A stretch of DNA of 64,000 nt from the NCBI RefSeq assembly GCF_042242105.1, contig NC_092034.1, positions 1,398,644 to 1,462,643 on the forward strand, read 5' to 3'. The notes beneath the pieces were generated by a model. That model had not been told where the DNA came from. It was given only the letters and a program-made list of their open reading frames with translations, and made no database searches. Made by a program: the position numbers and the translations under genes. How positions within the stretch are numbered: the first letter of the stretch is position 1; every line of letters begins with the position of its first letter. This document shows, piece by piece, positions 13,301 through 25,738 of this stretch. This DNA is from Pempheris klunzingeri. Its lineage: Eukaryota; Chordata; Actinopteri; Acropomatiformes; Pempheridae.

Positions 13301-15720
13301 GTTTTGTCAATGGAGTTTGGTGGCTTAAGGTTAACAAATGACATTTTCAGCAGCAGAGTAGAGCCTGATCGATCTGTAGGTTTTCTACGTGGAGATACAA
13401 GTGAGGAGCATTTGTCTGTTTTAGAGAAAGAAAGAAAGAGCTCGCTTGTCTCTCTTTAAGAGACGGTTACAGACAGACACCACAGTGTCACAAGGTCCAG
13501 ACACACAGCAGATACATCCTCACTGGCACCCCATAATCCTTTGCAGCATTGTACTGCAGCGAATCCTTGAATGGAAGTGTGGGGGTGCAGCAGCAGCACA
13601 GTAAGGCTGTCGCACATGTCGGCAAGGTTGTGGATTCTGCAGAGAATATTTTGGGGGAAGGAGGCGATGAAACAGGATTACGTTCAAAAATCACAAGGCA
13701 GCTCATATCCATAATCCCTCCCCTTTATAAATGATTCATGTTCAGATTTTACACACACACACACACACGTAGTAAAACACAGCCAGGCAGGGAAACAGGA
13801 ACCAGGACACGCCAGACACAACACTTTAAAATTAAAGCCAAAAAAAATGTTGTGTTTTTGATTTTAAACATCTTTAAACATTTTCCTCCCAACATGAGAA
13901 CATGTACAATACTGTAGTCTATTTCATGACCACACATTTACATATATGCAGGTTTTCTTTCTTGTATTTAAGCATTTTTTAACCACCTTTAACAATTAAG
14001 CAATGAAAACTTTGATGGATGCTCGTCAGAGTGGAGGGCAGATCATTAGAAACACTGTTCAACATAAATAAAAAAGAAATAACAGAGAATATTCAGTAAC
14101 ATTTCGTACATTTGGACAATACTAAACATGTTTTTATCTTATTTAGATCATTTTTTTATCTCTAGATACTTGATTAAACCAAAGTTTGATCAAACTGAAA
14201 GTTTTTAACTATGAATTTGTCAATAAAATGACAGTTTGATCTACTTTTATTTAAAGGAGTGCCCTTGAATCCCCCCCCCCCCCCCCCCGTGGACTATAGC
14301 CCCACATCTGTAAAGGGCACTTCTGCAGAAATCTGTACATATTGTTTGTTGCTTGAATCCACTTGGTATTTTGGACCCCCCCTCAGGAGCAGACTGATGC
14401 TGCATCGTCACATCTGTGCCACTCGTGAACTGGGACACTTTAAACCATCGATGTGATCCTGTCACTTTTCTCGCACGAGCTGTTAAATTTAGTATTTTGG
14501 GATTAAAGGGGCCGCGGCTGCTGCACCGTTTCGTCGCCTCTCCTCTTCACCCCATCCCCATACACCGTTACCGTGGAAACCGCAGACTCTCTCCTTCCAC
14601 CACTTTGAAGATGTTTCCGTGACCTACATTGGGAGCTCTTTATTAGCATCTTACTAGTCATTCGCTTCCCCTCGTGTCGGTCCTACGTGCAGCGCAGCCC
14701 TCCTCCCCCTGTCTGTGGATCATACCATCTGCTTCTGCACATGTTACTCACTACAGACTGTACCATCTGGGAGATAATTAGGGGTGTGCAGTGACTAATG
14801 CGCCACCTGGAAGGAACATACGGGTATTCCTATAGAGGGGAAGACAGAATGAGGATGCTTGTGTGTCTGAACATGTGTATTTAGGTCATTCTAATGTTAA
14901 CTGATGTAATTCAACCATGGGAGGCGATGACCAACCGTTAAATTAGTTTCTCAGTCAGTTAACGGAAATTTCAGGAAGCCCAAAGAGGCCAGTGAGTTTC
15001 ATCTGACTTATATTCTCTCTGTTCTGATCTGAGAACAGGTGCCAACTGTGAAACAAGTGGGAAAAAGAAGTTTTACAAATTCAAAGAAAGATTTTCTAAC
15101 CAAAACTCTCTCTTCATCTCTTCTAAACACATAAATACAGTCCTAGAAAATGAGTTTTTCCTCTTGGGGCTTCCGTAGAGCAGCACAGTTTGGGGGTTTC
15201 CCTTCTTGGAGAGCCATCTAGTGGTGCCTAAAAAAGTAGTTTTCCAGTGAAGCCACATTTGAAGATGAGCCTCATCTACCTGGGAGTGTGTTTCATTCAA
15301 CCTTTACTAGTAACATTAACAGACAACACCCTAAACTGGAGCAAATCCTTTAACACAAACAGCAAATACTCACATAAATCAGGAAGCTGACCTCATGTGA
15401 CCTGGTAGGAAAGGACACGTCAATGTTTATCTGCTTTTCCACCTAATCCTCATTTCTCTCTTTTCTCCCCAGGGTGTCCTCAGTTTGAACCCTCTGTGAA
15501 TTAAAACACAGAGGTCTCCTGGTTTCCCCCCAAATCAGACTTAAAGGGGATTTCAAGAGACATATTGCTCTGGCAATAGACACCAGATGGAGGCAGAAAG
15601 ACGAATTAAAGGGAACATTTGTGGACTATTGGATGCCCGGACCCCTTTTCGCCCAACAGGAGTCAAATGGAATGACGTGCACTGACTACAGGCTCAAATA
15701 AAGGGCATGTCTGGAGTTTT
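9926..15720 (+). CDS. Possible two-exon small-peptide transcript or alternative 5' unit of TRIM2
   Basis: ATG at 9926 opens 20 codons (MTRWLQAGKLTLMACVLGKH) and a further G, then meets a good donor G|GTGAGT at 9987. A strong acceptor (TCTCTTTTCTCCCCAG) ends at 15472. Joining them in phase adds GCPQFEPSVN and a stop at 15502-15504, giving a 30-residue product. AATAAA at 15697-15702 could end this transcript. The peptide is basic then hydrophobic and matches nothing I know. It may instead be non-coding 5' sequence of TRIM2. The evidence is splice signals only. Confidence 0.25.
10020..10100. repeat. GGAT-rich simple repeat
   Basis: Imperfect GGATGGAT/GGAC tract directly after the donor at 9986. 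It produces overlapping spurious frames on both strands. Confidence 0.8.
10268..10308. repeat. (TG)n microsatellite
   Basis: About 20 TG units. Between here and 11180 I see no gene, only low-similarity intronic or intergenic sequence. Confidence 0.95.
11182..11636. repeat. 52-bp minisatellite, about 9 units
   Basis: The unit contains TTTAAAGCAGCAGAAGAAGA and CCTGTTTGATCCTGTTAGA. Early units end CCTGTTAG and later units CCCGTTAG. The last two units have an extra AGA, making 55 bp. The graded changes show stepwise expansion. Confidence 0.95.
11802..11815 (+). promoter_or_regulatory. CTCF-like motif, plus orientation
   Basis: CCACCAGGGGGCAG is a near-consensus CTCF core. It is oriented away from the minus-strand site at 8825, so the pair is divergent between the rnf175/snoRNA side and TRIM2. 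Confidence 0.45.
13171..13323. mobile_element. Palindromic MITE-like relic
   Basis: CCACCAGACTCCATTGAGAA on the left and GTCAATGGAGTTTGGTGG on the right are inverted repeats of the same family as at 4737. The rest of 12400-15470 shows no exon with support: poly-C at 14272, short CA tracts and unique sequence only. Confidence 0.55.
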
Positions 15721-16159
15721 AGCACCAGAAAGATAAATCAAATTCAGGCTTGTGCAGAAGTGAATGATTGTACACTCACAAAAGACCCACATCTGATTTG
15801 GTGACAGTCTTTTCTGGGTGCTATGTGGAAACGTCCCGCAGGAAGACGGTACGCGGAGGTTTAATCTCGTGGATTTGGCAGCAGGCTCCAGACGGGGGTG
15901 CGTCTGAACATTCAGCATCTCATCCTCGGCAGCGAGAGACATGCTGCTGCTCAGCTCCAACATGTGCTAAGAGTTATCACCGAATGTTTGGGCCCTCCTC
16001 TCTTTAAGGCACAATGGACTAACGTGTGAGACGCAGAGATTAAAAAAGCAAACGATACATACATACATTAGGAAACCTTGCATCAGCCCCTTCCCCTGGC
16101 TGCAGTGTGGAGTAAGGGGTGTGTTCGGAGGTTCACCCCCACCAGGCTGCCGCTCGCAG

Positions 16160-19100
16160 ATGGAGGCCCACCAACACTCCCCAGATAGCAGCAGTGAGGA
16201 GTGCACCGTCCTGGAGGCTCCGCCCGGCAAAAACGCCTGCCCGCAACATGCAGGGAAGGTGGGGCTGTCACACGTTTTCATTTGTCGCACCAAAAACACC
16301 TGTTTGTGCAAAGTGATGTCATGAACGAAGGCTAAATAGATTCTGGGGTTTCTGACTTCACTGCTTTTAAATGATGAAACTCCAACATTCAAAACATTTC
16401 AAACCTGAAGTTTGTCCACAACACTGGACTCTGCACAAGTCCTTACCCCAGACTAGACCTTTATAAGGCACATTTGCTTTACTTCATTTCCTCCAGTACT
16501 GACTGGAAGCCACACATGCTGCCTTCACTGTGTTTCAGTTGACAGCTTATAATCATGCAACACATCACATGCAGGAGTGCGGACATTTCAAATGACCCCA
16601 ACTTTAATAGACAGATGTTCTCATCTAGCTGTCAGCAAGAAAGAAGATACACATGAATTAAACTGTGCTTGCACTACGTTTAACCCCTCTGTCCCCTTTC
16701 TGCCCACCTCTTGATGTGCAGGTGGCAGCCCTGTACTGTTCGGCCTGCGAGTGTGCGCTGTGTGAGGACTGTGTGTCGGACCACGAGGAGCATGCAAAGG
16801 TGCCCCTCAGCCAGGCCCTGGAGAAGCACCGCAGCAGCCTGCAGGAGAGCCTGGGGGCCGTCCAGAGCAGGTAGGGACTGTCCCGGTGGAAATGCTGAAG
16901 AGATCCTTAGTTTTAAGCTAACAGGAGACACTGACATCAGGTGGACAAGCTGGGAAATGCAGGACTGTGGAGCAGCAGGGAGACATGATGAATCCTCTCT
17001 CTCATCCATGTCAACCGTTCTGGATTTGCGTTAAAGGTTATACGATGCATTTGCTCGTGGAAATGTGAATGAGTGTAGCCCCAGATTAATGATTGAGAAG
17101 TAGGGACTGATCAGGATGCAGAGAAATTGAAATTTAAATACAGAAAAGTATTTTAAAAATTCATTACTTTCATATTGAAAATGGGAATCAGAGGAATAAT
17201 TCTGTGGTTGACAACCATGGAAAGTTTTTGACCTCAGCTTTAAACCCCCCTTTCCCCGTGTATCTGTCTCTCCAGACTCCCTCAGATTTCAGACGCCCTG
17301 TCCTTCATTAAGGAGATCCTCCAACAGCTGACCAATCAGAGAGCTTCCATCGAAGAGGACATCCAGTCGAGCTTCGAGGATCTGCATAAGCAGCTGGATG
17401 TCCGGAAGAGTGTCCTCCTGATGGAACTGGAGGTCACATATGGACTCAAACAGAAGGTGCTCACATGGCTTCATGTTTGACGGATGCAAGTTTCCGAGAG
17501 TTCAGAGAGTTCTTCATCTAGTATGGCTGTGAAAGAAACAGAAAACATGATATTTGTCTGCAGGTCCTCCAGGCCCAGCTAGACAGCCTCATCCGGGGAG
17601 AGGGGGACATCTCAGCCACATGTACCCAGACAGAGGAGGCTCTGGCCGGGGAGGCATGTGTGGCGAGCCTGCCGATGGAGCAGCAGCTGCAGGAGAGGCT
17701 GGGGGAGCTGGCCGGCCTCGGCCTGCCATTTCCGCCGGAGGAGAACGACCAGCTGGATCTGGTGTTGGAGACAGATGGGCTGAGGAAGTCCATACACAAC
17801 TTAGGGACCATTGTCACGACCAGGTAAGTCCGTGCTGGCACAATGTGTTTGGGCCAATGCTTGAAAAGTACTTTGGCATTTAACTGTCTTCCTCGTGGTC
17901 ATCAGTGCGGTGGCGAGCCAGAGTGAAGCCATGGGAGCGGGCCTGGAGCAGTGCATCGTGGGACATCCTGCTTCAGTCACCATAGTGACAAGAGACAAGT
18001 CGGGAGGAGCCTGCAAGAGCGGCAACGCAATCCTGTCAGCCGAGGTTCATTTCACACCCACACTCAAACAGCTCTGTGGATGCATTCACACCACATGTCT
18101 CAACGTTACCTGTGTTTACGCCGATCCAGGTGTTCACCCCGGACGGCAGCATCGTGGACGGGGAAATCGTCGACCACAAGAACGGGACTTATGAGTTTGT
18201 GTACATTGTGCCGAAAGAGGGCGACTTCTCATTGGCTCTCCGTCTGTATGACCAGCACATCAAAGGAAGCCCCTTCAAACTGACTGTGACCAAGATCTTA
18301 GAGGCAGAAGTCGAGGTGGGTGGGCGGTAAAATGTTTGGTCATATCTGACAACCACTGGCCTACTTCATGTCAGCCCAAAATGAACCTTTTCACAATTAA
18401 AGAGGAAGGATGTTTTCAGGTTATGCCCATTAACTAATCACCTAAAATGATGTTTTGTCCCTCTGTCATCGTCTGTCCAGGTGTCGCCCTCCACCACCAC
18501 AGCCACCAACTCGGCAGCCAATGCCACCCCGTCCACAGGCTCCTCTGAGGGGGCGAAGAGACGAGGGAAGTCCCCTGGCCAGAAGAAGAAGGGCTCCAAG
18601 AGGGCCAGCAGCGCCCTGGGCACCCCGCGACGCAAAACCCAGAACCCAATCGAGGACGACCTCATCTTCAGGATCGGTGAGACAGCTGTCTGAACAGAAT
18701 AGTTCTTGTTCTTAATTCCTGATTTGCTTGTACAAACTTGGCCAATAAAGCAAAACAAATTCAAAAAGGTTGAATCTAAAAAAGTTTGGTGCCAAAATCA
18801 CAGATGAAACTACGACAGTACAAAACCGATCAGACGCTTGAAATAGATTTGTTTTGTCCTGCTCTTTTCAGGGACGAAGGGGAGGAATAAAGGAGAGTTC
18901 ACCAACCTCCAAGGAGTGGCTGCCTCCTCCAGTGGCAGGATACTGATTGCTGACAGCAACAATCAGTGTGTCCAGGTAACATTTAGCCGAATCCTCACTC
19001 TTTTAAGGAGTCACACTTGGTTTTAGTTTAGTTTCAGTGTGCAGTATGTCTACGAGGGTCCTCACCAGTGTCTCCCCACTCCAGATATTCTCCAACGAGG

Positions 19101-20725
19101 GGGAATTCAAGAGTCGCTTTGGGATGCGCGGACGGTCGCCCGGGCAACTGCAGCGTCCCACAGGCGTGGCAGTGCACCCCAGCGGTGACATTATCATTGC
19201 CGACTACGACAACAAATGGGTCAGCATCTTCTCCTGCGAGGGCAAGTTCAAGGTAGGCGCACTGATCTGAGCTTTAAGGGATCACTGGATATATAAATCA
19301 TATTTTAATGCTGGTAGATTATCTGATGAATAAAACAAAATATTTAACGTACGTCTTATGTTTCTTTCCTGTCAATTTGTTTTTTTGTGGCACCCATCAG
19401 GCAAAGCTTGGCTCTGGTAGACTCATGGGGCCGAAGGGTGTGTCCGTGGACCAGAATGGTCATGTGATCGTGGTTGACAACAAGGCGTGCACTGTCTTCA
19501 TCTTCCAGCTGACCGGCAAGCTCATCACCAAGTTCGGTAGTCGAGGCAATGGCGACAAGCAGTTTGCAGGTAGTGTTTGTTCAAAGGAATAGACGTGAGT
19601 AAAAAGCCTGAAGAATTGATGCCAGTCTTAAATGTTTTTAGAAAATTACTAAATCAATTGTCCAATGAATTTAAATCAGACTTACCATCAAAAATGCAAC
19701 CACATGTGCAGTTACTGTATCATTTGACTAAGACTTTATGTCATGGGTTTATTCTAAGAACCACAACAGTCCTTAAGTAGTATAAAAAAGCAAAATAAAC
19801 AAATGATGTGCTCGCTTGTAATGAAAACTTCATGTGCAGTTGAATTTTACGGCCCTTAAAGTCGTCGATGTGGAGGCTGTAGTGCTGAAGCAGTTGAAGA
19901 GTTAAATAAAGTGTAACCAGTCACAGCAGTTTACGTTGTAGTTAAAGCGAGAGCACGTACTGGTACTGAACTGTCAGCTGAGGTACAAGCAGTGAAAGCA
20001 GCTGAGTTGTTAATTGAAGCGCTGAAGGTTTTTTCTGTGCTGCTCTCCTGAAGGTCCACACTTTGCAGCAGTGAACAAGAACAACGAAATCATTGTGACT
20101 GACTTCCATAACCACTCTGTCAAGGTAAGGCCTAACTGAGTACTTTAGAATTAAATGTTGTCTCAGCGAGGAACAGGTGGATATTAAATGTAAAGCTTGA
20201 ATACGAGGTAATGCACCCATAGTGACGGACTGTTACAGACTGTAGGGAGGGCATCCTTGGGGGCACTTTTGCCAGGGTACCACCAGGGTAGACAAGCCTC
20301 CAGTGGATCCTGATGTCTGTCTTTTTCTCTGTGCCGGTCAGGTTTTCACCCCTGAGGGAGAGCTGGTGTTGAAATTTGGCTCTAATGGTGAGGGAAATGG
20401 CCAGTTCAACGCTCCCACTGGTGTAGCTGTGGACATTAATGGAAACATCATTGTAGCTGACTGGGGCAACAGCAGAATCCAGGTACGACAGTGTCTGTGC
20501 AGTGTGTGTCAGTCTGTCGTGGCAGGAAATGGCATCAAAACACATTTTCTCTCTGTGTCCAAACACTTCCAGGTGTTTGATGGAAGCGGCTCCTTCCTCT
20601 CCTACATCAACACATCAGCGGACCCTCTGTATGGACCACAAGGTCTGGCGCTGACCTCAGATGGACACGTGGTCGTGGCTGACTCAGGCAACCACTGCTT
20701 CAAAGTCTACCGCTACCTACAATGA
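16160..20725 (+). CDS. trim2: TRIM2-type NHL-repeat protein (B-box to C-terminus)
   Basis: TRIM-NHL protein. Mammalian TRIM2 is a neuronal E3 ligase acting on neurofilament light chain. Exons: 16160-16258, 16722-16870, 17276-17456, 17564-17823, 17906-18044, 18130-18315, 18481-18676, 18872-18975, 19085-19252, 19401-19569, 20054-20124, 20342-20482 and 20573-20725. They join in frame to 671 residues from the ATG at 16160. Order: B-box (CPQHAGK then [14 protein letters not shown]), coiled coil ([20 protein letters not shown]), filamin repeat ([32 protein letters not shown]), linker [12 protein letters not shown], then the six-bladed NHL propeller ending [12 protein letters not shown]. The C-terminal half is almost the human TRIM2 sequence as I recall it and clearly closer than TRIM3. 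The N-terminal RING of about 75-90 residues is missing, so 16160 may be an internal exon start and not the true start codon. Confidence 0.92.
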
Positions 20726-23700
20726 TAGAAGCTTGAATGGAGAAATTACGTGGCGGCAGGAAGGAAGTGGATGGAAGGAGCTGCTCTTGGAGCTGGAGTG
20801 GACGGATACGGTGCACGATGTCAAACTCTAGGAATTCTTGCATGAAACTGTACAGGAAGGAAGAAGCAAAGATGGAGGAAGAAAAGAGGAAGAAGCAAAA
20901 ATTAAGAATTAGCCATCAGTACATCACTACATCACAATGAATATCTGATCCAGCTTTTGCATCTTTTTGGTGATTTTCATGAAGTAAAATCACCAAAACG
21001 TGAAACAGAGGATGGTCGGACCAAGACTGCATCCTCTTAAAAGACAAATGAGGGACGAGGATGGCGGCAGATGAGGGATCATGGAGAGATGGTGGATTCA
21101 AGAGCCAGCTGCCCCTCGTGCAACTTTGAGAAATTCAACAGAATGAGATGCGAGAATGGAGTGGCAGTTATGCAGCGGCTGATTCATGATGTGAAAGTCC
21201 TCTGGGCGAGCGAAATGGCAAAGTGGATGAAAAAAGGCTTTATACAGGAAAAGAGCTTTAAATAAAACAAAAACAAGGTGATGACGGAAACATCTTGGAA
21301 ACCACTGCTCCCTGAAAACACAGTGAAGTGAGTGATGGCGAAAGGAATCGAAAGAGTATCAAAGGCACGAATGAATGAATAAAGAATGCTGATTTGGAGA
21401 GAATGAATTGAAAAATTTAAAGTTTGTCAATGTTCTGCCTTTTATGTAATCAACTAATAATGGCCAGTGAGCTAAAAAAGGTCTACGTCTTGGTTTGACA
21501 TAATCTTTCAGTCTGGTTGTTACCACAGATCCCCGCCCCCAACATCTGGAAGCAAACATTAGCTCCCAGTTATTAGAGCTGGTCAGGGTGCCCTTCATCA
21601 AAGGAAATGAGTCCATGAGTAGGACTGTGGTTGTACTGAAAAACATGTAAATGTGTAAATATGAAGCCAGGAATTGCCAAAAAAGGCGTCCTTTCCAAAT
21701 TTCCATTGACTACAGCGACGACTATTCACTCTGATCGTCACGACAAAACATGATTAGACTAAGACATGGGCCACTTTTAGCCTGTTGTACATTAAGGATT
21801 GTCTGAATATAGAATGTTTATTTTATTTCTTGCCACGTGCTAGTATTCTTTACAAGTCTTAGGCAATAGATTCATCATTAGAAATGATTGCTTGACTCAG
21901 ATTCTGATTGTCTGGATGAATGATTCATTTGATTAATTAACGAGCAGCATTCTCTATCTATGCTTGGTTTGAGTGTTCATATATTTTTCCTGAAAAAAAA
22001 TCTGTTGCAAGGAGAAAAAAAGAGAAAAAGAAAACAACTCTATAAATCTATCATATATATTTGTGAGAATACCTTTAATAGTATCATGTAAAACGTTCAA
22101 ATTAATTAACACACTTGGAATCCGTAACATTTCTACACGCCTGTTTTCTGCTCGCCATCTCGGTAACAAAGACGAAAAGCTCGGGGAGGGAATTCTAGAA
22201 TGTAGTGAGCCAAGGATTCTAGAATGCAGCGAGTCGTTCCTCACCGTCGCCAGGGATTCTAGAACGCCTTGAGGATTCTGAGAAGTGCTGCCGCCGGCTT
22301 GTACAATTCCACACGTTCTGTTATTACCCATAAAGCATTGCCTCAGTGTTCTAGACGCATGCCTTTGTAATATATGTGATTGTCGACATCAACCTATGAG
22401 CTCCCATTTTACAAGCAGTTCACCCGCACCCGAGATGATTTACAGTAACGTTAAGTACACTAAGGAACATACGACACATGTTGAATTGCAAAGCATTTAC
22501 AAATTCCCTTTGGAAAAGTGCTCTGTGATAGTTATCATAGGAATACAAAGCATTTATATCAGTTATCAAATAGGCAAGAGAAGCATTTAAGTTAATGTTC
22601 AGTTGGAAAATTTTAATGTTCATCATTAATATACCGAGAGCGTCTTTGTGCTGTCCTATCAATTACTATCAATTATTTAAACGCCTTTCAGTATATTTAT
22701 TGAAGCAGAATAATCAATAACACAACATGTTGGCAACTGATCAAATGTTTTAAATACACTTCATTTATTTATCTATTTATTTATTTATTTATTTATCTAT
22801 TTATTCATTTAGCCATTCCAATCGTTCTATCTTGCCATTTGATTGTGCTCCACCGTGTGCATTGAAATTCTTAAGTGCCCATTATATTTCTTCTTTTTAT
22901 ACATTTTGTCGGTTTTGTTGAATCAAAATATGATTGTCGACATTTGATACATTTTATATTGACTGTCGTGAGTGGACAAATCAGTGTTTACGGTTCTGTT
23001 CTGTTACTTTTCTGTCAAATGAAGGTCGTCATGTTGTGGTGGAAAAATAATCAGACAGCAAAACAAACTGTCAGCATTGTGTTTCTGTTCGAAATCAATG
23101 GACACTTCTAGTGCAAAGCTATTATGTTAGCTGTAGCTAAGTAGACGGATTAACTCAGCGACCAAGCTTATGAAGACCAGACTGTATATGGAGATGGATG
23201 AAAATACAAAGATGGATGACAATGATGTCACTGTTGGCTGTCAATCATGACCTTTTATCTCCTTTTCATAGCATCGAATATCTAATTAAAATCAAACAAC
23301 ACTTGATGATACACCAGAATGATAAGAACTCCCTAAATAGACAGAAACCATCTTTAAAAAATATATCTAACTACATATATACCCCACGAGGGGGCGATCC
23401 AGATGTTTGGGCTTCATTTTTAGGGAGGTGTCATGTCAGGAGGTTTATTTGAAAATGCTACTTCTGTAACAAAGAGTCCAACTAGTTATAATAAGCTAAC
23501 TGAAGACTTTTCCATTATTTGTATCCATTGGTTTCAGTGCTGAATGCTAACAATGCTAGCCGTCTCTTCTACAGATAGTGCAGACAAAGTTGTTTTTTTT
23601 AAAACGTGTAATAAGTGTTGAGAGTAATAGATTCCAATGAAAGTTGTCAGTGTCCCAAAAAGGAGTTCATGTTGTCTGTTACCAGTCCGTTCTCTGACCA

Positions 23701-24275
23701 GTAGAGCTGCTACAGCTCCAGTTTGGCTCACTAACAGAGAACTGGAAGAGGACTTTTGGATTGATTGTTTCAGTCTTACAGTAGTCTGGGCCTTGTTTGC
23801 TGGAGATTCAGCCTTAATGTCAATTATACACATGAATGTTGTTTCACAGTTGATATGATGGAATTGCCTTCTCAGTAATCTTGATTTGAAAACCATTGCA
23901 AACAAAAGTAAGAGTTAGCTAACAACCACTCGTTCGTAGACCACACCTCCATTTGAGGGAGCTTTTGTTCTGAGATGAAAACCTTACAGTTGTAAAAGAA
24001 CAGATTCTGTAACACAGCAGGAAAATCATCCTGAATATTTCCACATGTGGCTCGGGTCGGCGTCATTGTCAGTCTGCACGTTGAGATGAACAACGTTGTA
24101 CATCACTTTTGCTTTTTTCCTCAAATGGATATGTAGTTTTTTGAAACATGGCTCTTAAAGTCACTTGCCTGCTCTTTCTCTCTCTGTATTTACTGTCATG
24201 TCTGTTCACTGGTATGGACTGTCTCTTTAATATCCACACACACTCAACACTGAAATAAAGCATTGATTCCTAAAT
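20726..24275 (+). other. trim2: Probable TRIM2 3' UTR
   Basis: About 3.5 kb follow the TRIM2 stop with no plausible coding frame. AATAAA at 24254-24259 is the likely end; mammalian TRIM2 also has a long 3' UTR. A (TTTA)n tract lies near 22760-22805. A CCACGAGGGGGCGAT motif at 23382-23396 resembles a CTCF core. The assignment to TRIM2 rests on position and strand only. Confidence 0.45.
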
Positions 24276-24311
24276 GGCAGCCATTTGTTGTGGTTTGGTT
24301 TTGTGCACATC

Positions 24312-24365
24312 ATCCCTGACCTCTGACCTCTGACCCCTGACCTCTGACCCCTGACCCCTGACCCA
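24312..24365. repeat. (TGACCYC)n heptamer repeat
   Basis: Seven to eight TGACCTC/TGACCCC units. They separate the TRIM2 3' end from the receptor cluster. Nothing else is visible to 24870. Confidence 0.85.
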
Positions 24366-24874
24366 CACTCTGCAGCTCAGGTAAATGTACTATGACTAGG
24401 CATGAGAAAACAGACCTAATTTAATCAGATGATCATTTGTGGTTTTGTGTCATGCAAATAACTCAAAGTTCTGTTTATCTTCCTCATACCTACACACAAG
24501 ACACTCCTATATTAACACCATATATGTTGCAGCAAGATTTGGGGCACTGTTTATGATTTTGAGGGACTAAATAAATGATTTGGATCGATGTATCCTCCCA
24601 AAGAAGACTTTTAGCTGTAACCACATTACTGCACAAGCTGTTCACAGTTTATACATCTTTCAATTTCTAACTGCGCATTATATTAGACATGATTATAACA
24701 TGTCTTAAAAGTAAGAATACACTCTGTAACATATTAAGAATCCGATAAACTAAACCACCTTGAAAGCCTTACCAACCACCTAACACACCTAACACACAAT
24801 AAAACGACTATACAGTATAACTAAAAAGCAGGTGTGATGTTTGAACTGGCTTTGCTCAGACCCACTCCATGGCT

Positions 24875-25738
24875 TTACTCACTGTTGTACGAGCAGCACG
24901 GTAGCTTTCTTGCCCTGTGTAGGTACAACAGAGGTAACACCAAACTGCAGGGCAGATAAAGCCAGCCTGAAGCTGCTATCATCACACAGCTGACACGGTC
25001 GCTTAGCAGTGCTGAGTTTGCCAGAACAACGCAAGTAACGAGCCCCACTAACCACAACCACAGCACCCCCATTATGGCTGTGATGGTGTAAACAGCCCTC
25101 CGCTTGGATTGGTCAACTCGCTCCTTTTCCCTGCCCCCTTCTCTTGGCCGCGGGCGAATCAGAACACAGAGAGTAGAAAGGTTGCAAAACGATATGACGA
25201 TGAAGGAGACGACTGTGAGGCAGATCAATGGCAAGCTGAAGAAGTCTGAAGACATTTGCAACGGTAAAAAACCCGTCAATCCACAGCTCAGCAGCCAAAC
25301 ACACCCAAGGCTGATATTTCTGATCCTGACCCCACGTGCATTTTTCAGCCCCCGGTAGGTGACGGGGTGAACAACAGCCAGGTATCGATCCACACAGGTC
25401 AGGATGTGAAAGAGTGTCTGTCCATAGTAAGAAATGAACTTGGCACAGGTTCCAACTATTATTGACAGCTGCAGGTCAGAGTATATGCCACAAAGGTAGA
25501 AGACGCACCCCAAGATCCACATCAGCTCCATGGCAGCCATGTGGTAGATGAAGACGTCAAAGTGGCTTGTTGCTGTAGAGGAGCGCCACTGTTGGTATCC
25601 CAGATAGAGGATGAGGATGGACAGAGGCAGGGTGAGGACGGTTTTCACGGCAATCATGGCGTTAGCGATATCAAGGCCAACTTTGACGTGGGCACAGCTG
25701 TAAAGTAGGACCTGGCTGGAAGAGGAGTTTTCTGACAT
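24875..25738 (-). CDS. Rhodopsin-like 7TM receptor, cluster member 1
   Basis: A single coding exon of 287 residues. The N-terminus MSENSSSSQ has a glycosylation site (NSS). Seven hydrophobic segments follow, with TCVDRYLAVVHPVTY at the end of TM3 and LPCSLVLPLLYLHRARKL in TM7, where most class A receptors have NPxxY. TM1 lacks the usual GN and TM2 has MAAMEL in place of LxxxD. A strong acceptor (TTCTGTCTCCCAG) lies about 35 nt before the ATG on the minus strand, so a non-coding 5' exon is likely. It is the only minus-strand member and the most diverged. I do not recognise the ligand or a named subfamily. Confidence 0.85.
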   Translation of the reverse strand: MSENSSSSQVLLYSCAHVKVGLDIANAMIAVKTVLTLPLSILILYLGYQQWRSSTATSHFDVFIYHMAAMELMWILGCVFYLCGIYSDLQLSIIVGTCAKFISYYGQTLFHILTCVDRYLAVVHPVTYRGLKNARGVRIRNISLGCVWLLSCGLTGFLPLQMSSDFFSLPLICLTVVSFIVISFCNLSTLCVLIRPRPREGGREKERVDQSKRRAVYTITAIMGVLWLWLVGLVTCVVLANSALLSDRVSCVMIAASGWLYLPCSLVLPLLYLHRARKLPCCSYNSE

